DNA of 10,127 bases from NCBI GenBank assembly GCA_964431545.1, contig CAYSLC010000199.1, positions 1 to 10,127 on the forward strand, read 5' to 3'. The DNA is from CAYSLC01 sp964431545. GTDB taxonomy: Bacteria > Desulfobacterota > Desulfobacteria > Desulfobacterales > JAABSP01. Positions 1-6,005 of this stretch are shown piece after piece. The notes beneath the pieces were generated by a model. It was not told the DNA's origin, ran no database searches, and was given only the letters and a program-made list of their open reading frames with translations. Made by a program: the position numbers and the translations under genes. Numbering within the stretch: the first letter of the stretch is position 1; each line of letters opens with the position of its first letter.

Positions 1-909
1 GAGAACAACCGGGCCAAGCAGGCGGTGAAGAAGCTGGTCCACAGCCACAAGGTTTCCGCCCTTATCGGGCCGTCCCGGAGCGGCACCAGCAAGATCCTGA
101 TCCCGGATGTGGAGAAGGCCGGGATCCCCATGATCTCCTGCGCGGCGGCCGAGTCGATCACGACCCCCGTCAAGAAGTGGGTCTTCAAGGTGGGGCAGAA
201 CGACAGCGACGCCGTCCGCCGGATCTACGAACACATGAACAAGAAGGGGTACAAGAAGGTGGGGCTCATCACCGGCACCACCGGATTCGGCAATGCCGGC
301 CGGAGCCAGCTCAAGGAGATGGCCGGGGACTACGGCATCGAGATCGTGGCCGACGAGACCTACGCCCCCGGAGACACCGACATGACCGCCCAGCTCGTCA
401 ACATCAAGAACGCCGGGGCCGAGGCGGTGATCAACTGGTCCATCGTGCCGGCCCAGTCCATCGTCCCCCAGAACATGCGCCAGCTCAAGATGGACATCCA
501 GCTCTACCAGAGCCACGGCTTCGCCAACGTCAAGTACGCCGAGGCGGCGGGCGAGGCGGCCGAGGGGCTGATCTTCCCCGCCGGACGGCTCATGGCGGTG
601 GACACCCTGCCCGACGACAATCCCCAGAAGGAGGTCCTCAAAGGATACAAGACCGCCTACGAGTCCCGGTACGACGAACACGTGAGCACCTTCGGCGGCC
701 ACGCCTACGACGCCCTTTGGATCATCGTCGACGCCCTCAAAACGGTGGGGCCCGACCCGGCCAAGATCCGGGCCCACATCGAGGACATGCGGTTCGTGGG
801 GACCGGGGGGATCTTCAACTTCTCCGCCGAGGACCACTGCGGCCTCGACAAGTCGGCCTTCGAGATGCTCACCGTCAAGGACGGCAAGTTCGTCGTCCTC
901 GGAGAGTAG
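1..909 (+). CDS. Branched-chain amino acid-type ABC transporter substrate-binding protein, 5' partial
   Basis: Periplasmic binding protein of the HAAT/Liv (Peripla_BP_6-like) family, which captures an amino acid or related organic acid and delivers it to the LivHM permease. The reading frame is open from base 1, so the first codon visible (E-N-N-R-A-K-Q-A) is internal; the in-frame GTG at 25 is not a convincing start. The 302 residues present compare with about 370-400 for the family, so the signal peptide and first lobe strand are missing. Seen here are the typical GPSRSGTS ligand-lobe segment, the 'GIPMISC' strand, a 'KKVGLITGTTGFGNAG' second-lobe motif and the C-terminal 'FGGHAYDALWIIVDAL' helix. 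It ends 73 nt before livH. Family assignment is secure. The ligand cannot be read from sequence: the downstream PaaK-like gene could hint at an aromatic or organic acid rather than leucine, but that is inference. Confidence 0.9.
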   Translation, partial: ENNRAKQAVKKLVHSHKVSALIGPSRSGTSKILIPDVEKAGIPMISCAAAESITTPVKKWVFKVGQNDSDAVRRIYEHMNKKGYKKVGLITGTTGFGNAGRSQLKEMAGDYGIEIVADETYAPGDTDMTAQLVNIKNAGAEAVINWSIVPAQSIVPQNMRQLKMDIQLYQSHGFANVKYAEAAGEAAEGLIFPAGRLMAVDTLPDDNPQKEVLKGYKTAYESRYDEHVSTFGGHAYDALWIIVDALKTVGPDPAKIRAHIEDMRFVGTGGIFNFSAEDHCGLDKSAFEMLTVKDGKFVVLGE

Positions 910-927
910 GGACGGGACAATCCGGCG

Positions 928-955
928 CCGGCGGGGGGGACGGCCTCTCCGCCGG
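928..955 (+). promoter_or_regulatory. GC hairpin between binding-protein gene and livH
   Basis: A perfect 7-bp stem (CCGGCGG at 928-934, CCGCCGG at 949-955) with a 14-nt loop lies in the 73-nt gap and is followed by TTT only. In many binding-protein transporter operons such a hairpin partially terminates transcription or protects the upstream message, giving more binding protein than permease. That role is inferred here. The short T stretch makes full termination unlikely, and GC-rich DNA yields such stems by chance. Confidence 0.35.
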
Positions 956-982
956 TTTCCGACCCAGCGGCCAGAGAGCGCG

Positions 983-1885
983 ATGAACACCGGCAACGCC
1001 GTTTCCGACCTCCTCCAGTTCCTCTTCATGGGCCTCCAGCGGGGGGCCATCTACGCCATGGTGGGGATGGGGTTCAACATCATCTACAACGCCACCGGGG
1101 TGATCAACTTCGCCCAGGGGGAGTTCGTGGTGCTGGGGGGGCTGATGATGGTGACCCTGACCATGAAGACGGGTCTGGCCATGCCCGTGGCCCTGGTTCT
1201 GACGGTCCTTTTCGTCACCGTCATCGGGATCCTCATGGAGCGGTTCACCATCAAGCCGGTGAAGCACCCCACCGTGCTGCGGCTGATCATCATCACCATC
1301 GCGGTCTCCATCCTTCTCAAGGGGACGGCCATGTGCTTCTGGGGCAAAGGGTCCCACTTCATGCGCCATTTTTCCTCCACCGAACCCCTGGAGGTCCTGG
1401 GGGCCACCATCCTGCCCCAGACCCTCTGGATCATCGGAATCCTGGCCCTTGTGGTGGCCGGCCTGAACCTCTTCTTCAACCACACCATGGCCGGCAAGTG
1501 CATGCGGGCGTGCGCCATCAACCGGGACGCGGCCCGGCTGGCCGGAATCAACGACCGGAACATGGTGATGCTCTCCTTCGCCCTCTCCGCCGGGATCGGG
1601 GCCCTGGCCGGGATCATCATCACCCCCATCATCCAGATGGACTACGCCCGGGGGGCCCTGCTCGGCCTCAAGGGGTTTGGGGCCGCCGTGGTGGGGGGGC
1701 TGGGCAACAGCATGGGGGCGGTGGCGGCCGGGCTGCTTTTGGGGATCATCGAGGCCATGGGGGGCGGCTACATCTCCTCCCATTACATGGACGCCATGGC
1801 CCTGATGATCCTGCTGGTGGTCCTCTTCATCCGGCCCGCCGGGATCTTCGGCAGCTCCGAGGCCTCCCGGCTCAAGGAGTTTTAA
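983..1885 (+). CDS. livH: Branched-chain amino acid-type ABC transporter permease LivH
   Basis: Inner-membrane permease forming the translocation channel with LivM. The 300 residues match the usual LivH length. Hydrophobic segments lie at about residues 10-32, 48-62, 66-86, 98-117, 144-165, 194-216, 224-256 and 267-288. The diagnostic 'NIIYNATGVINFAQGEF' motif is at 32-48, and the cytoplasmic EAA-like loop that docks on the ATPases is at 171-190 (GKCMRACAINRDAARLAGIN). The start ATG is preceded only by a weak purine stretch (GAGAG). Livs of this kind import amino acids, amides, short carboxylates or aromatic acids, so the symbol states family and not substrate. The next gene, livM, starts 9 nt after the stop codon. 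Confidence 0.95.
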   Translation: MNTGNAVSDLLQFLFMGLQRGAIYAMVGMGFNIIYNATGVINFAQGEFVVLGGLMMVTLTMKTGLAMPVALVLTVLFVTVIGILMERFTIKPVKHPTVLRLIIITIAVSILLKGTAMCFWGKGSHFMRHFSSTEPLEVLGATILPQTLWIIGILALVVAGLNLFFNHTMAGKCMRACAINRDAARLAGINDRNMVMLSFALSAGIGALAGIIITPIIQMDYARGALLGLKGFGAAVVGGLGNSMGAVAAGLLLGIIEAMGGGYISSHYMDAMALMILLVVLFIRPAGIFGSSEASRLKEF

Positions 1886-1894
1886 CCGGCCGCC

Positions 1895-2890
1895 ATGGGA
1901 AGCCGCGACTACATCGGCCTCGGGATGACGGCGGCGCTGGCCGCCGGGGTTCCCCTCTTCGTTCAGAACCCCTACTATTTGGGGATCTTCGTCTTCACGG
2001 CGTTGAACTGCCTCGCCTGCGTCGGGCTGTGCCTCCTCATGGGGTACGCGGGGCAGATCTCCCTGGGGCATGCGGCCTTCGTGGGGATCGGCGCCTATGC
2101 CGCGGCCATTCTCACCACCCGGACCGGATGGTCCCCCTGGGCCGCCATGGGGGCCGGCGCCGGGATCTCCATGGGGATCGGAATCCTGGTGGGGGTACCG
2201 TCTTTGCGCCTCAAGGGCCACTACCTCGCCATGGCCACCCTGGGGTTCGGGGCCATCGTCCACATCGTCGGGGTGGCGGCGGTGGACCTCACCGGCGGAC
2301 CCGAAGGGATCGGCGGCATCCCCCAGCTGACCTTCTTCGGACTGGTCCTCGACTCGGACCTCCGGTTCTTCTACTTCAGCTGGTCGGTGGTGGTGGTCGG
2401 CCTCTTTTTCGCCCTCAACCTGATCCACTCCCGGATCGGACGGGGGCTGCGGGCCATCCACGGCAGCGAGGACGCCGCCTGCGCCGCCGGGGTCAACACC
2501 GCCCTGTTCAAGATCGAGATCTTCCTGGTCAGCGCCGTCTACGCCTCGGTCGCCGGCAGCCTCTACGCCTTCTACGTCAACTATATCGATCCGGGCCCCT
2601 TCGACGTCATGCACTCCATCCTCCTGGTGACCATGGTGGCGGTGGGGGGGATGCGGAACCTCTGGGGCGCAGTGACCGGCGCGATCCTCCTCTCCCTGCT
2701 GCCGGAATTCCTCTCCTCCCTCTCGTTCACCCTCGGCCGGCTGGGCATCGACTACACCCAGGACTACGACATCCTCATCTACGGCGGTATCCTGCTCTTC
2801 ATCATGCTCTTTCTCCCCGAGGGCCTCTTCGCCGGACTGGCCGGGCTGCTGCGCCGGGGATGGCGGGTCCTCCGGCCCGCGGGGACCTGA
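1895..2890 (+). CDS. livM: Branched-chain amino acid-type ABC transporter permease LivM
   Basis: Second channel subunit of the Liv-type importer, 331 residues, normal for a short LivM. The hallmark 'GYAGQISLGHAAFVGIGAYAAA' is at residues 50-71, the 'TGGPEGIGGIP' periplasmic segment at 133-143 and the EAA-like ATPase-contact loop at 179-201 (SRIGRGLRAIHG onward). Hydrophobic stretches fill most of 8-130, 160-178, 206-228, 240-275 and 292-320. It shares the reading frame of livH but is separated by a TAA, so the ATG at 1895 is the first possible in-frame ATG. The only Shine-Dalgarno-like AAGGAG (1874-1879) lies inside the livH end, 15 nt upstream, which is long. Translation is probably coupled to livH. 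It ends one base before the livG start. Confidence 0.95.
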   Translation: MGSRDYIGLGMTAALAAGVPLFVQNPYYLGIFVFTALNCLACVGLCLLMGYAGQISLGHAAFVGIGAYAAAILTTRTGWSPWAAMGAGAGISMGIGILVGVPSLRLKGHYLAMATLGFGAIVHIVGVAAVDLTGGPEGIGGIPQLTFFGLVLDSDLRFFYFSWSVVVVGLFFALNLIHSRIGRGLRAIHGSEDAACAAGVNTALFKIEIFLVSAVYASVAGSLYAFYVNYIDPGPFDVMHSILLVTMVAVGGMRNLWGAVTGAILLSLLPEFLSSLSFTLGRLGIDYTQDYDILIYGGILLFIMLFLPEGLFAGLAGLLRRGWRVLRPAGT

Positions 2891-2891
2891 G

Positions 2892-3743
2892 ATGGCCCTG
2901 GTGGGAGAGGCCGAAACGGCGCCGGAGGGGAAGGCGGAAGAGGCCTTCGAGGTTCCGAAAGCGGCCAAGGGGGGCGACTCCGGAGCCGGTCCGCTCCTGG
3001 AGACGGCCGATCTCCGGAAGGTCTTCGGCGGGGTGGTGGCCGTGGACGACCTGAGCTTCACGGTGCCGGAGGGGACCGTCACCTCCGTGATCGGCCCCAA
3101 CGGCGCGGGCAAGACCACCGTCTTCAACCTGGTGACCGGGTTTCTCCGGCCCACCGCCGGGGCCATCCGGTTCGGGGGCCTATCGGTGGAGCGGAGACCC
3201 CCCCACCGGGTGGCGGCCCTGGGCATCGGACGGACCTTCCAGAACATTCAGATCTTTCCGGAGATGACCGTCCTGGAGAACGTCATGGTGGGCCGCCACC
3301 TCCGGTCGCGATCCGGGCTCTGGATCTGTCTCCTGGCGCCCCCCATGGCCCGACGGGAGGAGGGGCGGATTGCCCGCGCGGCCTGGGAATGGCTCGATTT
3401 CGTGGGGATGGCGGACCTCGGGGACCTGCCGGCCGGCAGCCTGCCTCTCGGCAGCCAGCGGTCCCTGGAGATCGCCCGGGCCCTGGCCGGGGAGCCGCGG
3501 CTTCTTCTGCTGGACGAGCCGGCATCGGGGCTGAACGCCAGGGAAACCTTGGCCATGGGGGAGCTGATCTTCCGGATCCGTGCGCTGGGGATCACGGTGC
3601 TGCTGGTGGAGCACGACATGGAGCTGGTCATGGAGGTCTCCGACAAGGTGGTTGTGGTCAACTTCGGGAGCCGGATCGCCCAGGGGACCCCCGCCGAGAT
3701 CCAGGTCGACCCGGACGTGATCGCGGCCTATCTGGGGGAGTGA
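2892..3743 (+). CDS. livG: Branched-chain amino acid-type ABC transporter ATPase LivG
   Basis: Cytoplasmic ATPase powering LivHM, pairing with LivF. Visible motifs are Walker A GPNGAGKTT (68-76), the Q-loop TFQN with Q117, signature LPLGSQ (184-189), Walker B LLLLDEP (204-210) with catalytic E209, and the switch histidine H241 in 'VEHDM'. The C-terminal 'NFGSRIAQGTPAEI...AYLGE' is typical for LivG. At 283 residues it is about 28 longer than the common 255. The excess is an Ala/Glu/Gly-rich N-terminal extension (about residues 1-34) before the usual first strand 'LLETADLRKVFGG'. No later ATG offers a conventional start. The ATG lies one base after the livM stop, implying translational coupling. 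The signature has P and S where the ABC consensus has S and G/Q, but LivG homologues often read LPYGxQ, so I expect activity. Confidence 0.94.
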   Translation: MALVGEAETAPEGKAEEAFEVPKAAKGGDSGAGPLLETADLRKVFGGVVAVDDLSFTVPEGTVTSVIGPNGAGKTTVFNLVTGFLRPTAGAIRFGGLSVERRPPHRVAALGIGRTFQNIQIFPEMTVLENVMVGRHLRSRSGLWICLLAPPMARREEGRIARAAWEWLDFVGMADLGDLPAGSLPLGSQRSLEIARALAGEPRLLLLDEPASGLNARETLAMGELIFRIRALGITVLLVEHDMELVMEVSDKVVVVNFGSRIAQGTPAEIQVDPDVIAAYLGE

Positions 3744-3746
3744 CCG

Positions 3747-4484
3747 ATGCTGCGCCTGGTCAACGTCAACAGTTTCTACGGGCTGGTCCACGTGCTCAAG
3801 AACGTCTCCCTCCACGTCAACCCCGGGGAGATCGTCTCCCTGCTGGGCGCCAACGGAGCCGGCAAGTCCACCACCCTGCGCGCCGTCAGCGGCCTCCAGC
3901 CGGTGCGGGAGGGGCGGGTCTTCTTCGAGGACCGGGAGGTCACGGGCTTAAGCCCCGAGAAGCTGGTCCGCCGGGGGATCGCCCAGGTTCCGGAGGGGCG
4001 CCAGATCTTCTGGCCCATGACGGTGATGGAGAACCTCGAACTGGGCGGATATCTAACCTACCGGCTCAACGGGCGCAAGGGGCTGTCGGACGCCGTCGAG
4101 GAGATGTACGCCCTCTTTCCCATCCTCCGGGAGCGCCGAACCCAGCTCGCCGGCACCCTGAGCGGCGGGGAGCAGCAGATGCTCGCCATCGCCATGGCCC
4201 TGATGAACCGTCCCCGGTTTCTTCTCCTGGACGAGCCCTCCATGGGCCTGGCCCCCCTCATCGTCAAGGAGATCTTCCGGGTCATCGAGATGCTCCAGTC
4301 GAGCGAGGGGCTCACGGTCCTCCTGGTGGAGCAGAACGCCAACGCGGCCCTCAAGATCGCGGACCGGGGGTATGTCATGGAGACGGGCAAGATCATCTAC
4401 GAGGAGAGCGCGGCGGCCCTCATGGCCAATCCCGAGGTCAAGCGGGCGTATCTGGGCAGGGACAAACGGGAGATCTGGGAGTAA
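3747..4484 (+). CDS. livF: Branched-chain amino acid-type ABC transporter ATPase LivF
   Basis: Second ATPase of the importer, 245 residues, usual LivF size. Motifs: Walker A GANGAGKST (34-42), Q-loop region 'VPEGRQIF' (81-88), canonical signature LSGGEQ (138-143), and Walker B FLLLDEP (158-164) with catalytic E163. At the switch (H-loop) position it carries Q196 in 'LLVEQNANAALKIADRGYVMETG'; glutamine here and that segment are characteristic of LivF as I know the family, so this is not a defect. The start codon follows the livG stop by 3 nt. A PaaK-like gene starts 21 nt downstream on the same transcript. Confidence 0.95.
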   Translation: MLRLVNVNSFYGLVHVLKNVSLHVNPGEIVSLLGANGAGKSTTLRAVSGLQPVREGRVFFEDREVTGLSPEKLVRRGIAQVPEGRQIFWPMTVMENLELGGYLTYRLNGRKGLSDAVEEMYALFPILRERRTQLAGTLSGGEQQMLAIAMALMNRPRFLLLDEPSMGLAPLIVKEIFRVIEMLQSSEGLTVLLVEQNANAALKIADRGYVMETGKIIYEESAAALMANPEVKRAYLGRDKREIWE

Positions 4485-4492
4485 TATCCGGA

Positions 4493-4499
4493 AAGGAGG
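4493..4499 (+). promoter_or_regulatory. Strong Shine-Dalgarno of the PaaK-like gene
   Basis: AAGGAGG sits 6 nt before the ATG at 4506. It is the best ribosome binding site in the six-gene cluster (the others rely on weak sites or coupling). It fixes the start codon and suggests the gene is translated independently and well. Confidence 0.75.
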
Positions 4500-4505
4500 A
4501 TCGCC

Positions 4506-5834
4506 ATGGCGTTTTGGGATGAAAAACGGGAGTGCATGGCCCGGCGGGAGATCGAGCAGCTCCAGCTCGAGCGGCTCCAGGCGACCCTGAACCGGGTCTA
4601 CAAGAACGTCCGCCACTATCGGGCCACCTTCCGGGAGATCGATTTCATGCCCGAGGACCTGCGGACCCTGTCGGACTTCAACGTCCTGCCCTTCACCGGC
4701 CGGCAGGTGCTGGTGGACAACTACCCCTACGGGATGTTCGCCGTGCCCCTGCGGGAGGTGGTCCGGCTCCACACCCCGGCGCTCAACATCGATGAGCCGG
4801 TGGTGATGGGCTACACCCGCAACGACCTGGAACACTGGTCCGAGCTGACGGCCCGGAACCTCGCCGGCGTGGGGGTGACCAAGGACGACGTGGTGCAGAT
4901 CTCGCTGACCTTCGGCAGCGTCACAGCCCCTTTCGGAATCCAACTGGGGGCGGAGCGGATCGGGGCCTCGGTGATTCCGGTCTCCAGCGGACGGCTGCCG
5001 GCCCAGGTCCAAATCCTGCGGGACTTCCGGACCACCACCCTGGTCGCTTCCCCGGCCTTCGCTTTAGGTCTGGCCCGGGCCATGGAGGCGCAGGGGATCG
5101 ACCCCAACGGTCTCTCCCTCAAGGCGGGGATCTTCGGCGGGGAACCCTGGTCCCGGAGGACCCGGGCCGACATCGAGGCCAGGCTGGGGATCATCGCCAC
5201 CGACGCCTACGGCATGACCGAGGTCTTCGGCCCGGGGGCCGCCTGGGAGTGTCCCGAGAAGAACGGCCTCCATGTGGCCGAGGATCACTTCCTGCCGGAG
5301 GTGATCGACCCCGTCACCATGGCGCCCAAGGGGCCGGGGGAGGAAGGAGAGCTGGTCCTGACGACCCTCACCCGGGAGGCTTTCCCCCTGATCCGGTACC
5401 GGACCGGGGACATCACCCGGATCGACTACGCCCCCTGCGGCTGCGGCCGGACCCACTGCCGGATCGAACGGCTGCTCCGGCGGTGCGACGACGTGCTGGT
5501 CATGCACGGGACCCGGATCATTCCCGAGGGGATCGGCCGGGTGCTGGCCCGGGCCGACGGTCCCGAACCGGTCTACCAGATCGTGGCCGACCGGGTCGAG
5601 GATCAGGACCGGCTGACGATCCTGGTGGAGATCTCCGACCGGTTCTTCTTCGATCAGATGAAAAAACAGCGCCGGTTCGTGGAGGACCTCCACCGGGAGA
5701 TCTCCGAGTTTCTCGGCTGGGAGGTGGGGGTCAAGCTGGTGGAGCCCGGCGCCTTCGACCGGACCGTCCGGGTGGTGGACCGCCGGGAGGGGGACGGGAG
5801 GCGAGGCGGAACCGCCCCGCCGTTGGACGCTTGA
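4506..5834 (+). CDS. PaaK-family (phenylacetate-CoA ligase-like) protein with degenerate catalytic motifs
   Basis: A 442-residue member of the adenylate-forming (ANL) superfamily, PaaK branch. PaaK enzymes activate aryl acids to acyl-AMP and then the CoA thioester. Family marks: N-terminal 'LQLERLQATLNRVYKNVRHYR' region, 'DNYPYGMFAVP' (71-81), 'VVMGYTRNDL' (99-108), 'GAERIG' (148-153), 'GIFGGEPW' (208-215), A5-type YGMTEVFGPG (235-244), 'EDHFLPEVIDP' (259-269), 'GELVLTTLTREAFPLIRYRTGD' (281-302) and 'GRTH' (314-317). Two key elements are altered. At the phosphate-binding loop, where E. coli PaaK has A-S-S-G-T-T-G-K-P, this protein has TPALNIDEP (90-98) with no length change. Near the C-terminus the catalytic lysine in the PaaK E-G-K-A context is R419 in FDRT (417-420). 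Nucleotides show no frameshift. Cysteines at 311, 313, 318 and 328 are clustered. The gene is the last of the liv operon. Family is sure, conventional ligase activity doubtful; the substrate is unknown. Confidence 0.88.
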   Translation: MAFWDEKRECMARREIEQLQLERLQATLNRVYKNVRHYRATFREIDFMPEDLRTLSDFNVLPFTGRQVLVDNYPYGMFAVPLREVVRLHTPALNIDEPVVMGYTRNDLEHWSELTARNLAGVGVTKDDVVQISLTFGSVTAPFGIQLGAERIGASVIPVSSGRLPAQVQILRDFRTTTLVASPAFALGLARAMEAQGIDPNGLSLKAGIFGGEPWSRRTRADIEARLGIIATDAYGMTEVFGPGAAWECPEKNGLHVAEDHFLPEVIDPVTMAPKGPGEEGELVLTTLTREAFPLIRYRTGDITRIDYAPCGCGRTHCRIERLLRRCDDVLVMHGTRIIPEGIGRVLARADGPEPVYQIVADRVEDQDRLTILVEISDRFFFDQMKKQRRFVEDLHREISEFLGWEVGVKLVEPGAFDRTVRVVDRREGDGRRGGTAPPLDA

Positions 5835-5843
5835 ACCGGATGC

Positions 5844-5872
5844 TTGACATGGTTCCGGGGTTGACATAAAAA
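5844..5872 (+). promoter_or_regulatory. Candidate sigma-70 promoter of folD with tandem TTGACAT
   Basis: TTGACA (5844-5849, perfect -35) is followed after 17 nt by TAAAAA (5867-5872, 4 of 6 matches to TATAAT). A second TTGACAT begins at 5861, exactly 17 nt after the first. The element starts 10 nt beyond the PaaK-like stop codon in an A/T-richer patch, unlike the surrounding DNA. Predicted transcription would start near 5879 and give a leader of about 125 nt before folD. This is a motif match only. Confidence 0.5.
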
Positions 5873-5884
5873 GGGTTGGTTCCC

Positions 5885-5968
5885 GCGCCCCAAGGGGCGT
5901 AGGCGTCGGCTTTGCGCCACGTTTCCCCGGACCGCGACAGGATACGGATCCGGACGAACCCCGTCCGG
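5885..5968 (+). other. folD leader with three possible short hairpins
   Basis: The leader contains C-G-C-C-C-C / G-G-G-G-C-G (5886-5891 with 5894-5899, tight loop), GGCG / CGCC (5902-5905 with 5915-5918) and CCGGAC / GTCCGG (5950-5955 with 5963-5968, 7-nt loop). The last lies 23 nt before the folD Shine-Dalgarno. None is followed by a T run, so none looks like a terminator for the upstream operon. No riboswitch class I know is recognisable. Structure is possible but stems of this size are common in GC-rich DNA. Confidence 0.25.
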
Positions 5969-5991
5969 TATGCAAAGGAAACTCAATTATG

Positions 5992-5999
5992 AAAGGAGA
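5992..5999 (+). promoter_or_regulatory. folD Shine-Dalgarno deciding the start at 6006
   Basis: AAAGGAGA with a 6-7 nt spacer to the ATG at 6006 selects this start. An in-frame ATG at 5970 would add 12 residues (MQRKLNYERRRN) that do not belong to FolD, and it has no ribosome binding site. Confidence 0.8.
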
Positions 6000-6005
6000 C
6001 GCAAC

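Noticed and set aside
875..3247. Very long minus-strand open frame (790 codons) opposite livH, livM and livG
   Set aside because: Its product is dominated by H, D, G, P and E in repetitive fashion, with no recognisable domain. It is the antisense shadow of GC-rich, codon-biased genes that clearly encode a transporter.
3441..3458. LivG signature motif LPLGSQ as a sign of inactivation
   Set aside because: LivG homologues frequently carry LPYGxQ or LAYGQQ in place of LSGGQ; Walker A, Walker B and H241 are intact, so this is normal variation.
4332..4337. Glutamine instead of histidine at the LivF switch position
   Set aside because: The 'LLVEQNAN' form is characteristic of LivF proteins, so it is not a loss-of-function change.
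5901..5915. Possible sigma-54 (-24/-12) promoter, GG-N10-GC, in the folD leader
   Set aside because: GG and GC spacing fits but the consensus around them (TGGCAC...TTGC) is only partly matched, it overlaps a GC stem, and a better sigma-70 candidate lies upstream.
5970..6005. Upstream in-frame ATG for folD at 5970
   Set aside because: No ribosome binding site, adds non-family residues, and overlaps the leader hairpin; the ATG at 6006 has a strong Shine-Dalgarno and gives E. coli-equivalent residue numbering.
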